DNA of 54,867 bases from Irpex lacteus (GCA_001986395.2 MQVO02000079.1:1-54867); one strand, 5' to 3'. Positions 21,761 to 33,771 are shown, numbered from the stretch's first letter. Program-made: numbers and translations. The notes: generated from the letters alone by a model not told the origin.

Positions 21761-22625
21761 ATGCCGGTGAGCACCCCGTTACGCTTCTAGGACCTCTGAA
21801 GGACGTCGCTGTGTCAATTTGAGTGGCGGAAAGGGCTGGTACGAGGCTGGATGGAAGGTTTGAAGAACGGATGTGGTTGTGTTGATTGGGCAGGCTTGGG
21901 TCTTGTAGGTAGGGCGGGATGCGGTTGGTGACGGGCGGGAGAGTGGTTATGCAAGACTTTGGAAGGTATTAGGGATGGGATAGGGAAGAACAGCGACGTC
22001 TGGATTAGAGGTCCTTGGGTACGTTCCTCCAGACCGGTATGCTGACCCTACTTCTTTGCGTGCATACAGGCTACAGATTCAAACTTCACTCGTTTCGTCG
22101 AGGTCGGACGTGGTGCGTGCATCTCACGGCACTTCTAGTAATCTGAAGTAAACGGACAACTTAACGTACTTATTCTACCGTCCAGTCGTCCTCCTCAAGG
22201 CTGGTCCCCAAGCCGGTCACATTGCCGTGATCTCTGAGATCATTGACCACAACCGGGTACGTCTCCCTACCACGACCAGCACAAAAAGCCCGAAGTCTAA
22301 CTCTGCCATCTATCTCCTATAGGCAATCATCGACGGCCCCACAACCGGTGTCCCCCGCCAATCTTTCCCCTACAAGCACCTCACCCTCACCCCCCTCCGT
22401 CTCACCAAGCTCCCCCGTGCTGCCGGCTCCGGCGTCGTCAAGAAGCAGGTAGAAGCCGAGGGCATCGTCGAGAAGTGGGAGAAGTCCTCCTGGGCCCAGA
22501 AACGTGCCGCGACGGAGAAGAGACGGTCGCTCACCGACTTCCAGCGCTTCGTCGTCCTCATCGCCAAGAAGAGGAGGACGGACGCGGTCAGGAAGAGCGT
22601 GCACGCTGCCAAGAAGTCCGCATAA
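21761..22625 (+). CDS. RPL14: 60S ribosomal protein L14 (eL14)
   Basis: A structural protein of the large ribosomal subunit. Four exons: 21761-21766 (only ATG CCG), 22070-22112, 22186-22256 and 22323-22625, totalling 140 residues, the normal eL14 length. The sequence reads MPATDSNFTRFVEVGRVVLL, then KAGPQAGHIAVISEIIDHNR, FPYKHLTLTPLRLTKLP, WAQKRAATEKRRSLTDFQRF and a basic tail ending AAKKSA. The 303-bp first intron directly after the second codon is long compared with others here and is typical of ribosomal protein genes, where intron 1 may influence expression. I looked in it for C/D-box motifs of a hosted snoRNA and found none convincing. Confidence 0.97.
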
Positions 22626-23235
22626 GCTTCTCTCCGGCTCTTGAGCTAGTTCGAGGAGGTGACGGCGGTTTTTTGGCTGGGAGGAGAGGAGAGGTTCCGC
22701 GCGAGGGGATTCTGCATTGTAATGACATACTTTTTTATCCCTCTTCCCTCTATGTGGTAGTGGTGGCGCGGTCAAAATGGCGACGTGGAGGTTGCTATGT
22801 GTTATTTTCCCCTACTTTTTCACTGCATGGCTATATATGCATCCACACACTCTCCATGAACACGAATTCATCTCGCATGCGTATGAAAGCCATCCATACC
22901 GACTGCCGCGTCCTGGATTTACATTTTCTCAGTTCTATGTTACTCGCAGGTGCGGTATGTTTGCGAACCTGTCAAACCGCCAATATATATGTGGAGTGAG
23001 CAAAGAAAAAAGCGAGATTCAATAAATACTGTATACAGAGATCGAAAGCACAATATAGTGAGTCTACCAGTACCGATGTAAATGTATGCACTCGGCGACG
23101 TGGGCCGTATACGTATATGTATGTACTAACGTCCGTGCGCTATGCATATGATGTTATGTTGTTACAGCTCGTACAGACCGATTTATATCACCGAACAGAC
23201 ACCGATGGCGAGAAAGGGAGTGCTAGTGTAGAGTA
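22626..23235. other. Intergenic region between convergent RPL14 and the small membrane protein gene
   Basis: A 610-bp stretch that must hold both 3' UTRs. It is AT-richer after 22950. No further gene is supported. Confidence 0.6.
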
Positions 23236-23816
23236 TCACCGCGATTTCGAGGACTGCGAGCTCTTTGTGCTGACGGAGCTGTTGTGTCTCGAGCGAGAGG
23301 GTGTGTTGGTGTTGAGAGAGTCGCGGCCGACGCTAGCTGCTGAGAGGGCTTGTACCACTTTCCTATAACGCAACCCTTCGTTAGTAACTGGTGATAATGT
23401 ATATATGGAGGATGGGAATATTGATATTGAAGAACTCGCACGTACCTCTGCGTAGCATCGAAATACTCCTCCCGATTGCTCAGCTTAGTCTTCGTCTTGA
23501 CGCTCGCGCCCTGCTTCGAGATGTCGATCCCGCGGGCGGAGAGGTTTTCCTTTGTGGAGGCGACGACTTTTTGGAAGGAGTTGTTGATGTAGAGGACGCC
23601 GTAGACGAGGGCGGCGATGATCGAGAGGGTCTACAGGGGCGTGGTGTATTAGTGAGACAACTTGTATGAAGAGTGGGGTTGGGACGGGACGTACAACGGT
23701 GAGAGAGATGTAGTCCGCCCTATAGTTGGTAGATCATGCGCCAGTCGCCACGAGAGAACGTTAGATCTCGAGCGTTTGGGAGTTAGGAGGCACAGCATCA
23801 CATACCAGGTAGCCAT
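23236..23816 (-). CDS. Small single-pass membrane protein, function unknown
   Basis: The start at 23816 gives MATW across an intron to ADYISLT, then across another intron to TLSIIAALVYGVLYINNSFQ, one clear membrane span of about 18 residues close to the N-terminus. The cytosolic tail reads KVVASTKENLSARGIDISKQ, then SNREEYFDATQRKVVQALSA, followed by a Ser/Thr/Arg-rich end (SSVSTKSSQSSKSR). Four exons with canonical splice sites give about 115 residues. The short N-terminus with no signal peptide suggests an ER or organelle membrane anchor with most of the chain facing the cytosol. I do not recognise the family. Confidence 0.7.
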
Positions 23817-25065
23817 TTTTGCGTTTGAGAAACTCGTAGACTTTCGAAAGGGTTGGACGTAGAGTTTGTTGGTGCAGGAAGAAAGGAAAGGAGTGTGCGA
23901 GTGCGAGTTTGAGGAGAAGCGGGGCGGTGGTGCGAAGTGGGTGGGTGACTTGAATAGGCTATGTATCTAGCTCAGCGCTCGATATATATAGAGTTTGCAA
24001 TTGAGTTTGCCGGCGAGATGTCGAGGATTGGAAGCAGGTGAACTTGAATGAACGGCGAGCGAGAAACCGGACCTGCGAGTTCTCGTGCTAGAAGAGAGTT
24101 AAGTTCTTGGAAGATAGAAGGTGGTGGTGGTGGTGGAAGAGAGAGGGGAGAGAGAACTGAGGGAGGACAAGTTGATCGTGATATTCGGCGAGCGCTGATG
24201 GCGATGCTACAGAGGTCATCGAGGCACACCGGAGATCAGAACATTGTCAGATCCGAGGGGAGGACGGCGAACAGCCGTCGGTTGGAAGCGTTTCAGCTTC
24301 TGTCTGCGCCACGACCATCCTCAGGCCGACCGACCAAGGCTTGTTTTCGACGACGACTTCGTGGGCACATAGCGAATATAAGGAACGTTGAGACATGCGC
24401 ACTACTATAAGGTGAGTTGGGTCAGCTGGTCATCCTTTCTCTCACTCAATTGCATGAAGGTTCAGTAGATGTACATATAAGGTTCAATCTCTATTGTAAC
24501 TTCGCGCCCATTTACTACTATCATCTTTCATCTCGGATGATACTTACGTTCAATCTAATGCGACAGATCACCAACATGATATGAGCATTGCAGTTTAACG
24601 TTCAATCGCTCTGGGTGCAGAGATTTGGGTCCCAGTAACCTCTCGTATCAACGGCTGTGTCACTGCCCATCGTAGGATACGAATGGGTATACCAACGTTA
24701 GGTTGGTGGCACTCATGTTGATATCTCGTCAGTCATCCCTAACAATCCTTTGCAAACTCGAGAATGGAGATCCTCAGCAATCTCTAGCGATTCAACGTCT
24801 GCTTGGAACGGACATGGCCATCTGGCCGTATGATTGAATGGTTACTTCCCTTGGTGGCGTTGGCCACAGTATCAGAGCGTGCGTAGTGGGTGCGCTTAGG
24901 GAGTATCCCCGGATCCTACGACCATGCCTCTAGGGTACGTGCCTGGGCGAGCCCACACAGATGATATCATAAAACTAACAACGTACAGTATGTTATCTAT
25001 CATCTCCTCCAGCAACCCCCTCATCCCCTTCGACATCGACATCGACGAGCACACAGCCTCGCACG
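23817..25065. other. Intergenic region left of the Mug190-like duplication
   Basis: About 1.25 kb without a supported gene. A GA-rich stretch around 24100-24170 creates spurious ORFs. From 24941 the sequence matches the promoter of the downstream Mug190-like gene. Confidence 0.55.
24941..24975 (+). repeat. Duplicated promoter segment, copy A
   Basis: GCCTGGGCGA, CCACACAG and TGATATCATAAAAC occur here in the same order and spacing as at 26321-26355. It lies about 120 bp upstream of the ATG of the truncated duplicate. Confidence 0.75.
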
Positions 25066-25786
25066 ATGAGCGCGGGGTACAAACTCATCCCAACGGAGAC
25101 GAACTCCGTCATCGCAGACCTAAATCTCCAAGGTATGTCTTCATATTCCACGATTCTCATCCACGAACCTCAATGATCATCTCAGTACTGACCATCACGT
25201 CCAACAGAGTACCACCAACAAAGCCTAGACAATGCTAAATCCCGCAACCCCCCCCCCCTCGGCCTCAGGAAAGGAAGCCATGCTTGTGATACGCCTCGCA
25301 ACTCTCACCATGTCTGCCTTATGCCTCGGGTCGTGGATAGCCACCGCGTATGGGATGGAAACTGGCTGGCTGCCGGGGATGAGCAGCGTGCTGGCGGTTA
25401 TCTACGTGGGGATTTGGGTCGCTGCTGAGAGATCAGAGAGGAGGAAGAGAGGGGAGGGGGGTGACCTCGACAACGCCGCTCTCGACTCTAAAGACAATAC
25501 ACACCTCCCTACACCCGCCTCGCCAGCAGAGCACCGCATGATCGTGATACGCCTCGGAACTCTCACCATGTCTGCCTTATGCCTCGGCTCGTGGATCGCC
25601 ACCGCGTATGGGGTGGAGACTGGCTGGCTGCCCGGGATGAGCAGCGTGGTGGCGGTCAATTCTGTGGGGTGTTGGATTGCTGCTGAGAGGTCGGAGAGGA
25701 AGAGGAAGAGAGACGAGGGGAGAGAAGAGGGCGGACGAGTTGGGAAGACAGAGCTCGAGGCGGGGTGGGTGAGCGCGGAGGATTAG
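25066..25786 (+). pseudogene. Truncated, frameshifted duplicate of the N-terminal part of the Mug190-like gene
   Basis: The ATG at 25066 gives MSAGYKLIPTETNSVIADLN, close to MSAGDRLIPTETNPVIDKS of the gene at 26461. After an intron (25133-25207), EYHQQSLDNA matches EYRQQGLDNA of that gene. The frame is then lost at a run of eleven Cs (25248-25258); ten would restore it and lead into the membrane segment LTMSALCLGSWIATAYG. That segment, about 86 codons, is present twice in tandem. The reading ends at 25786 with no SMP or C2 domains. A shortened two-span membrane protein could still be made if the C run is a sequencing error. Without correction only about 90 residues are encoded in the first frame. 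Confidence 0.65.
25286..25715 (+). repeat. Internal tandem duplication with a 258-bp period
   Basis: The unit starting GTGATACGCCTCG at 25286 recurs at 25544, exactly 258 bp (86 codons) later. Both units encode RLATLTMSALCLGSW / RLGTLTMSALCLGSW, then a second hydrophobic stretch and ERSER. The second unit is cut after about 170 bp. Confidence 0.8.
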
Positions 25787-26320
25787 TTGATCGCGATTAG
25801 TTTCACCGTTCGATGACTGCTTGGGAAGGAACGGACTTGGTCTCATTATGACTGAATTCTTATATGACTGGTATGAGCGTGTTCTGGTGGGTACTCGTTG
25901 ATCTGTCTATCCAATGAATGGCACTCATCTCCATGCTCGCATTGCCATTGTACTGTTCTTCAGGCCTCGCATCAAGAAAGTCTCCTCAGAGGGCTCCATG
26001 TGAATGTTACGGTCTTCCGTTGCTACAGAACGGCAGCCCCGGCAAAGTAATGAAAATGAGAAGCTTGAAGACTCGCGTAAGTAGAGTTTGGATCAGGCAT
26101 ACACTGTAATCCATCGCCCCTGCCGGCCCGGGCGCGTATAGAGTCGAGAGGATGCTGTTCGACGACGAGAGTTGCCTGATGCGGTGACGGTGGCGTGGGC
26201 GTCTAAAAGGTTAAGTGACCGCCTTTGCGTCGGGGTGACATCATAGGTTGGCGGATGAGCATGACGACTGTCAAACAGAGGGGACGAAGGGGAGGAGATG
26301 ACCACTTGGCGGCGCGCTGT

Positions 26321-26355
26321 GCCTGGGCGAATCCACACAGGTGATATCATAAAAC
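26321..26355 (+). repeat. Duplicated promoter segment, copy B
   Basis: The counterpart of 24941-24975, offset 1380 bp, differing at a few bases (GAATCCACACAGG against GAGCCCACACAGA). Its conservation includes TGATATCATAAAAC, a possible core-promoter element. Confidence 0.75.
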
Positions 26356-26424
26356 AAAATTAACAAACATATATCTGCATCCCCCTCCAACAGCCCCCTC
26401 ACTCTCTTCCCCCCCTCGACATCC

Positions 26425-26447
26425 ACGACGACGACGACGACGACGAC
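26425..26447 (+). repeat. (ACG)n microsatellite
   Basis: About eight ACG units lie directly upstream of the ATG at 26461, in the presumed 5' UTR. The duplicate at 25030-25050 has only short CGACATCGACATCGACGAG-like remnants, so the repeat expanded after duplication or was lost there. Confidence 0.85.
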
Positions 26448-26460
26448 ATAGCCTCGCACG

Positions 26461-29400
26461 ATGAGCGCAGGCGACAGACTCATTCCTACAGAGACGAACC
26501 CCGTCATCGACAAGTCGCTTCCCCCGACCCCCGCTGTAGCTCCTGCGGCTCCTGCTACCAGTGGGTCAGCAGCGGCAGCACCACTGAATGTCAAGCCCGC
26601 TGTGAATAGCGACGCCGCCAATGGCCGTACGGATAGTAATGGCGTCGCCGATTCGCCTCCAAAGCCAACAAAGGCGGACAAGCACAAGTCTGGGCAGGAC
26701 GAAAAGAAAGCTCTCATGGAGCGGTTCCAGCCTGCAAAGGACAAGAAGCCGACTGACCAGGCTGAGCAGAAGGGAGACAGGTGGGCAAAGGACCCCGTCA
26801 CAGGCGGGGACGTCCTCATTAGAGACCCAAAGCTCGAAGGTACGTCTTCCCGTCACGCGAACATCGACGAATAATACACTGATCATTTAACCAGAATACC
26901 GCCAACAAGGCCTGGACAACGCCGCCCTCGACTCCTCCGACCACTCCAAAGCAGGTACATCCCTGCGCAAACCCCCCGCTGCAGACGCAGAACACCAAGA
27001 CCCGCGCTACCCCGCCCCTGTCGTAGCCCAAGTAGGCAATATAGCCCTACACCCCTTCCCCCCACCCGTTGCCCCCGTCGAAATCGAACACGCAAAGAAC
27101 ATCCTCCGCACGGGAGCCTCCGCGACCTCCGCACTCTGCTTCGTCGCCTGGATATTCACAGCATGTGGCAAGCATATCGGGTGGCTTGCGTGGTTCGTAA
27201 GGAGCAGTTTGTTGGCGAGCATCGCGGTGGTGACGTGGATCGCTGCTGAGAATGCGGGCAGGAAGATTGAGAAGGAGGTCGAGAGGGTAAGGTGGGACGC
27301 GGAAAGGAGGAGGGCGGACGAGTTTAGTCCGCCCACGCCTGAGAGCGTGGAGTGGTTGAATGCGTTGTTGAAGTTGGTGTGGGGGCTTATCAACCCGGAT
27401 ATGTTTGTGCCCATCGTAGACGTAAGTCGCTAATTCCCCAGGAGGAAAACACGAAACTAATAGAAATTTACAGATGGTTGAAGATATCCTGCAGGCGTCG
27501 CTCCCCGGATTCGTCGATGCTGTCCGCATTGCCGATATCGGCCAAGGCACTAACCCCCTCCGAATCGTCTCTATGCGTGCGTTGCCCGACCAGCCTGGCC
27601 ATCCCGACTACCCTCGTGAGGAGTGGGTCGGATTGGACAAGGACAAGGAAAGCAAGGATCAACAGATGCAGGCGAACGAGGGCGGCGCAGGCGGTGAAGG
27701 TGCTGAGGGTGAGGATACAGACCAGACCGGTGATTACTTGGTAAGTGCGCTATCTCTTTTTACCTCCACTCTCATACTAAGCGTGCAACGCGCTCCGTAG
27801 AACTATGAAATCTCCTTGTCGTACCAGGCGCTCCCTGGACAGCAGAAAAAGCTCCGGTTCCACAATATTCACTTGATGCTCGAGTTCTTTGTTGGCGCGT
27901 TCGACTGGTTCAAGATTCCTATCCCTATCTATGCTGTCGTCGAGGGCTTTGTGGCCACTGCGAGGATGAGGATACAATTTGTGCAACAGCCGCCCTTCGT
28001 GAGGAACTTGACAGTGACACTTATGGGTGTTCCCAAGGTACGAACGATACATTCGGCAGAGATGAGAACGATTGAATACTGATACGAATGTTTCATAGGT
28101 CGAAGTCTCTGTCGAGCCCTTCACGAAGAAACTCCCCAACGTCCTCGACCTTCCCATGATCCAGAAATTCGTCGAGATGGGCATCGCAGCCGCTCTCGCC
28201 CAATTCATCGCCCCCAAATCCCTCACACTCAACCTCGCCCAACTCCTCGCCGGCGCAAACGCACCCAAGGACACCAAAGCCATCGGCGTGCTCGTCATCA
28301 CCATCCACCACGCCGTCGGCCTCGCGCCGCAAGACCGCAACTACAACCCGCTCGCCCTCACGAGCTCGTCCAAACGCGAGAACGTGCGCAGCGCGGACCC
28401 GTATATCGTGCTCGCGTATGCCAAGTTTGGGAAGCCGCTTTATACTACTAGGATCGTGGAGGGGGATTTGAACCCGGTGTGGGAGGAGACTGCTGTGTTG
28501 CTTGTTACGGAGGACGAGGTGAAGGGAGACGAGGATCTGGGTGTTATGCTTTGGGATAGTGATAAGAGGAGCGCGGACGATTTGGTGGGGAGGGTGACTG
28601 TGCCTGTTGTGGAGCTTATGAAGGATGGGGGGAAGATGCATAAGAGGGAGGATCAGCTGAGGGGATTTGAGGATGCGAATGATATGCCTGGGACGTTGTT
28701 CTGGGAGGTTGGGTATTAGTGAGTTGATTCTCTCATCTTTGTGCTGAGAAGAGGATGTGATGCTGACTGTGGGTCGTAGTGAGAAGGTCCCGTTGAACCA
28801 AGACTTGAAGAAGGACGCGAACGCGAACGTGCCGGAGGGATTGAAGGATAAGAAGGAATTGCAGGATAAGCCCTCCGTCGCCGATACTCAAGCGGAAGCA
28901 GATGCACTAAGGATTCCTCCCGACCCGGCTATCCCAACTGGTATCCTCAGCATCATCATCCACCAAATCAACAACCGTACGTACTTGTACTCCACACCTT
29001 CCTTGCAGTTCCTCATACTCAATCTGCTTATTCCCCAGTCGAACGTCAAGACATCAAAGGCAACACCGGCGCACGCGAAGGCCAAGGCGGCCAAGACACC
29101 TCCGAGCCCGCACAAGAAGGCTCCCACCTGCCGAACTCGTACTGCGAGATCATCGTGAACGACGACATGATCTACAAGACGCGCGTCAAGCAGTACTCGT
29201 CCATGCCGTACTTTGAGGCTGGCACGGAGCGGTTCGTGAGAGATTGGAGGGAGACGGTGGTGAGGGTGCAGGTGAGGGACGCGAGGGTGAGGGAGAAGGA
29301 TCCGGTGCTTGGGGTTGTTACTGTTAAGCTTGGAGAGCTGTTTAAGAATAGCTCGGAGGTGACGAGGTTGTTCTCGTTGCAGGAGGGTATCGGTGAGTCC

Positions 29401-30555
29401 AGACGATCTGGTCATGTCGTTCAAAGGCTGAATATATGCGATAGGATATGGACGCGCGAATATCTCGTTCATGTTCCGTCAGGTGAAGACGGAGCTCCCG
29501 CGGGAGATGTTGGGCTGGGAGACGGGCACACTCGAAGTCGTGGGCCCTATCCATCTCGAGCCCACCTCAGAGTACAAGGAAGCCCACGGCGGGTTCAAGA
29601 CCAAGAAATTAGAGATCCGCACGACAGATGAATCAGACAAACTCTCCGGGTCTTCCGCGCAAGTGTCCGACGACGGGAGCGTCACCTGGCAGATCGGCAG
29701 TGACACCGATAACGACAATAGTAGCAGCAACAGCGACGGAACTGCTAACACCCAAAACAAAATTAGACTCCCAGTGTACAACAGGTACTCGTCGGCGGTG
29801 CAATTCCAGATTGGGAGCGGCGGAATTGGGCCGATTGGCCAGGACGCGGACTTTTTCGCGGTGTGGTGGTTCAAGGACCTCCCGGACGATGAGGAGACCA
29901 CTGTGAGGATTCCGGTGCTGAAGAGTGGGAATCAGAAGCAGTTGAGGCAGAATTATAGTAAGTGTTTACCAGTGGTTCAAGTTGAATCGCTCTTGAGTGA
30001 GGAGGGTGCTAACTTGGGGTTTGTAGTCAATGACCAGACGGCGCAAACGCACAAGTATGAGGTCGTTGGGTACTTGACTGCTACGCTCGTACTTGATTCG
30101 GGGTTGGATCCCGATCATGAGGATTAGTGAGTGCTGTTGTTTGCTAAGGTTCTTCCTTAGGTGCTAACGAGCCGTTCGTCTTCAGTCAAAAGACCCGGGA
30201 CGAGAAACAGTACGTTCACGAGTAACTTTCCATGCCCTTTGTCGAAGACTGACCTTCGTACCTATGTATTTTTAGTCGCTACGAAGCGTACGACCGAGTC
30301 GAAGGCCAAGCTGCCATCGCCGAACGCACCGCCGAGCTCTCCAACAAAGACGACCTCACCCGGAAGGAGCGCAAGGAGATCGACGCGGAGAAAAAGCACC
30401 AATTGGCCATGCGCCATCGCGGTGTCATGCAGTACCAGCCAGCCAGGACGGGCAAGTGGACGAAGGAGGGGTTGAAGAGACGGATGGGGAGTGTGAAGGC
30501 GAAGATTATGGGGAATGGGGAGAAGGATCGGGGACAGGTTGAGTCGGAGGCGTGA
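26461..30555 (+). CDS. SMP- and C2-domain membrane-contact-site protein (Mug190-like)
   Basis: Eleven exons were resolved (26461-26839, 26895-27421, 27474-27740, 27801-28037, 28099-28718, 28780-28976, 29039-29392, 29445-29957, 30027-30126, 30186-30209, 30276-30555), giving 1165 residues with an intact frame. Order: a low-complexity Ala/Pro/Lys N-terminus; paired hydrophobic segments near residues 205-255 (ATSALCFVAWIFTACG, SLLASIAVVTWIAAE); an SMP lipid-transfer domain from about 275 (SVEWLNALLKLVWGLINPDM to VPKVEVSVEPF); a C2 domain from about 530 (GVLVITIHHAVGLAP, SADPYIVL, NPVWEE); a second C2-like region from about 728 (GILSIIIHQ, YCEIIVNDDMIYKTR); and a basic tail. Tricalbin/Mug190-type proteins tether ER to plasma membrane and move lipids; fission-yeast Mug190 is upregulated in meiosis. 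Confidence 0.88.
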
Positions 30556-30856
30556 GGAGCCTTCGTAGGCCCCTTCCGTCCGTTTGGACATGTTCGGTCT
30601 GCACACCTGCTGCCGGTTTCGTTTTTAGACTCTCTACTCCGTCTTTGAAGCTCCCTGTTACGCATCCAAGCATTCAAATTGTAGTTTTAGCAACACTCGA
30701 CTCGGACCCCTTTCGTAGACCATCTATGTACATTATTCACGTCACTAGTATACACGTACTATACCAGTTATATCGTTGATGAATTCATGGAAATCTCGTC
30801 ACATTCTCTGAGGCGTATAGTCTTGCAATCCATTATTTGCATCGGAGATACTACTG
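30556..30856. other. Short intergenic gap between convergent genes
   Basis: About 300 bp that must contain both 3' UTRs of the Mug190-like and DUF6535 genes. Nothing else is seen. Confidence 0.6.
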
Positions 30857-33771
30857 CTAGCCGACCGGGTTATCTGCATCTACGTTCAGTGGTGTGCTAT
30901 CGTCGTATGTAGCTGTGCGCGTCCCCTTGTCCGAGTCGGGAGGTTTATCTGTCTTGTTCACCTTCGATGTATTGTGTTCCGTGGGGTGATTGGTATCCAG
31001 GCTAGCTATCCCTTCGCGAGGAGAAACATCCTCCGTTGATTCCTGGCTTTCTGGTTCCGCATAAAGCACTGTATGAGCGGGGCTAAATGCCACGCTACTG
31101 ATTGGGGGCAGTGTAAAGTCCCGCGGTTCTGGATCAGTAGTTAATAATCTTGTTCTATGAGAAGAGTGGATAGTGGGACGAACGGTGACGATCATTCCGA
31201 ATGGTAGGAGCTTCATCGGGGAGCGGATGATTGCGTTCTAATTCGTCATTTCTATCCTCGGTGTGTGCGTCATCGGCCTCTTCCTCTTCCTCCTCTGCTT
31301 CATCCTCTTCGTCCTCCACGGACTTTGCATCATCATGCAGGAGTTGGATACGACGGATGCGATAGCTGACTGAAGCTGCTTCTTCCGGTAGGTACTTGGC
31401 AATATTCGCAATGAAGCTATCGGGAAACAGGCTATCGCCTGCAGGGAAGCTTGTTGCCCACTTGGAAAACGTTTCGTGATCCTCGTCGACTGGCGTTGAG
31501 AAATCCATCTCGTTGACTAGCTCAAGACAGTCGATGGCCGACGTGTAGTAATCGTCCTTCCATACCTCGGGCATTCCGGCCACGGTTTGCAACCCTTCGT
31601 CTATCGCTTCCCAGAATTTGTGAATGGGGGATATGTATTCCGCGAGAGGAGTTCCCTTTGCTCGGACGGCCTGTATAAGACGCAGAAACACGAGACATGC
31701 ATGGAGAGGATCTGTACGGTCCCAATGGCCATTGGTGCTCTCGTGTTCATCCGCACCGAAGACGCTGCTTTTGCCGTATATACGTGCTTGCGCCCTGAAG
31801 TTGTCCATGATTTCGCGAAGATCTGATATATGGGAGTAAGTATACACAGTTCCATGAAGAAAAACTTTATGTTGGTGCTTACCATCAGGGTTTGACGTCG
31901 CAGCGACTTCGATGCATACCTCACGTGCCCTCAAACACTCTTCCATCGTCCAGGATCTTCCGGGGTACATTGCCATGATAGGAGTAAATAGGAAGCTGCT
32001 GTGTCTCCATGTAGTGACGACGAGTCGAAAGAATTCGACAATTTCAGCACGGGCCAAGTCGGCAGGGGCAAGAAGATGGTAAAGTTGAAGGATGAATAGT
32101 CGGCAAGTGATAGTCCAACTTGCAAACGAGCTGTTCGGGGCTGTTATGTCTTTTTTGACTATCGAAATTACTAGTGAGACGATGCCACCGACGTGCTGGG
32201 ATGGAATTTCTGGGTGGTCGGTGATGATGTCGATGAGTGCCTTATGGTTGTGCTCGGCCTCTGCGCAAAAATGAGCCTTCATGAGGGACGACAAAATATC
32301 GAGCAGGTTTTCTCCATTGGCGAGTGCGATTGCTGGCGTTATCCAGGCAAGGACGTGCGAGAAGGAGTCAGCGTTCGGAGTATGCGAGTTGATAGCCTGG
32401 AATAACGCCTGATAGCGCAGTCGGTCGCTGAGCAGTAGCGAGAAAAGCTGCTTGACAGGATCGGGAACTGGACCATCCATCTCAGACAGTAGTATGCAGA
32501 GGCAACCCTTCATTGCCGGGGACCATTCGATGGATGCCGTAGTATCGACAAATAATTGACGATCGATCTCTTTCCTGAGACTCTCGACAGCCATGCCAGT
32601 GACAGTTGCCACCGTCCGCCTCGGAAGACGCTTCAAGTCGAGCATCCTAGATATATACGGCACGCTAACGCGATCACTTGGTAAACGGTGGTCAATAATC
32701 TTGGTGATAAAGGCGCAAGTCTCGGATATCTCTGGCTGTGTCTGTTGTAGCGCATCCCACATGGCCTTGAGTAGTTGCTCGTCCGCCTGAATCGAATCGA
32801 CTGCGATAAAGATGTCGATGTCGTTTGTCTCTGATCTTGCAGCTTCTTCTTCGCTGTAAGCCAGGAGTTTGTAGGACCACTCGCCGGGAAGTTCTGCGAA
32901 TAATTTCACCCTATCCAACGATCCATCTTTGACCCATAGTATGGCCTCTAGAATCCACAGCCTCAATGTCCTCATCGTAGTCATGAGGAGCCTGGTTTTA
33001 TAGGGGCATCGGGGTGACAAAGCGGGAGCCAGGGAGACTGCGACGAAGAAGAATCCCCACGCAGCGACAAGAGGGAGAGTAGTATAGCCTACGCTGCTGT
33101 GCACGTCGGCTGTGAAGAAGCACAAGCCTACGAAGAACAACGCGAGAGAGAGCTGCAGGACCAGGGGCAGGGCGGCAGCAATCTCGAAGACCTTCCAGTC
33201 GTCCAAGCCAGGATAACGGAAGTGGCGAATGCGAACGCGGGCCTGAGGAGAAGTGTATTCTCCGGCGAGATATTCCTGGAGCCATTGTTTAACCAATATC
33301 GAAAATGACGCACTCACGAGACTCAAAGTTAAGCTCGCGAACCAGAGTACATTTACTCGAACGGCGTTGACCGTGGGCGTGAATTCTGGGAGGTTCGGCA
33401 AGGGAGGGGCAGTGGAGTTTAAGAAGCCACTGTTGATGGTGTAAGAATGGGTTTGCATCGCGAGTTGTTGCATAAGAAAGATCATGACTTGTGTGGGATC
33501 CTGGCTGAGGTTATGGTAAGACTCGACAAGAAACGCGGTCATCACTGCGGAGAAAAGACCAGCCTGTATTGTTAAATATCAGTACGAGCGTGAGAGTTAG
33601 TATCGAGAGACATACAAAAACGAGAATGGTGTCGATATCATCCTTGTAACTCTGGATTTTCTGTTCGTCAAGTTCGCGAACAAGATTTGCCATTGCCGAC
33701 CAGCCTGTTCCCGTCCCAATAGTATTGAAAGGACTACTGCCGTAGGTCCCAGGGGCTGAAGAAGATTCCAT
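30857..33771 (-). CDS. DUF6535-domain multi-pass membrane protein
   Basis: Four exons: 33771-33616, 33563-31883, 31822-31190 and 31128-30857, giving 913 residues. The N-terminus (GTGTGWSAMANLVRELDEQ, DDIDTILVF) splices into AGLFSAVMTAFLVESYHNLS, the hallmark of DUF6535, a large family of unknown function in mushroom-forming fungi. Further spans are NVLWFASLTLSLVSASFSIL, LPLVLQLSLALFFVGLCFF and LPLVAAWGFFFVAVSLAP, with the motif KQWLQEYL between spans two and three. The remainder is a long helical cytosolic region with an acidic stretch (EDEEDEAEEEEEEADD) near 31270-31320. The intron 31823-31882 is 60 bp and has no in-frame stop, so retention would add 20 residues. The last exon was placed by an acceptor at 31129; without it the reading stops at 31155. 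Confidence 0.85.

Larger units (their letters stand above)
25787..26460. other. Intergenic region with the Mug190-like promoter
   Basis: No gene is supported. The right part is promoter copy B (26321-26355) followed by a C-rich tract and an ACG trinucleotide repeat just before the ATG. Confidence 0.6.

Noticed and set aside
21767..22069. A snoRNA hosted in RPL14 intron 1
   Set aside because: No convincing paired C and D boxes or H/ACA structure was seen; TGACG-like words are isolated.
22317..22775. A 152-codon minus-strand ORF opposite RPL14
   Set aside because: It is the antisense shadow of the RPL14 last exon, caused by its GC-rich codons.
24048..24410. A 120-codon plus-strand ORF in the GA-rich region
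   Set aside because: Composition-driven; no conserved segments and no splice context.
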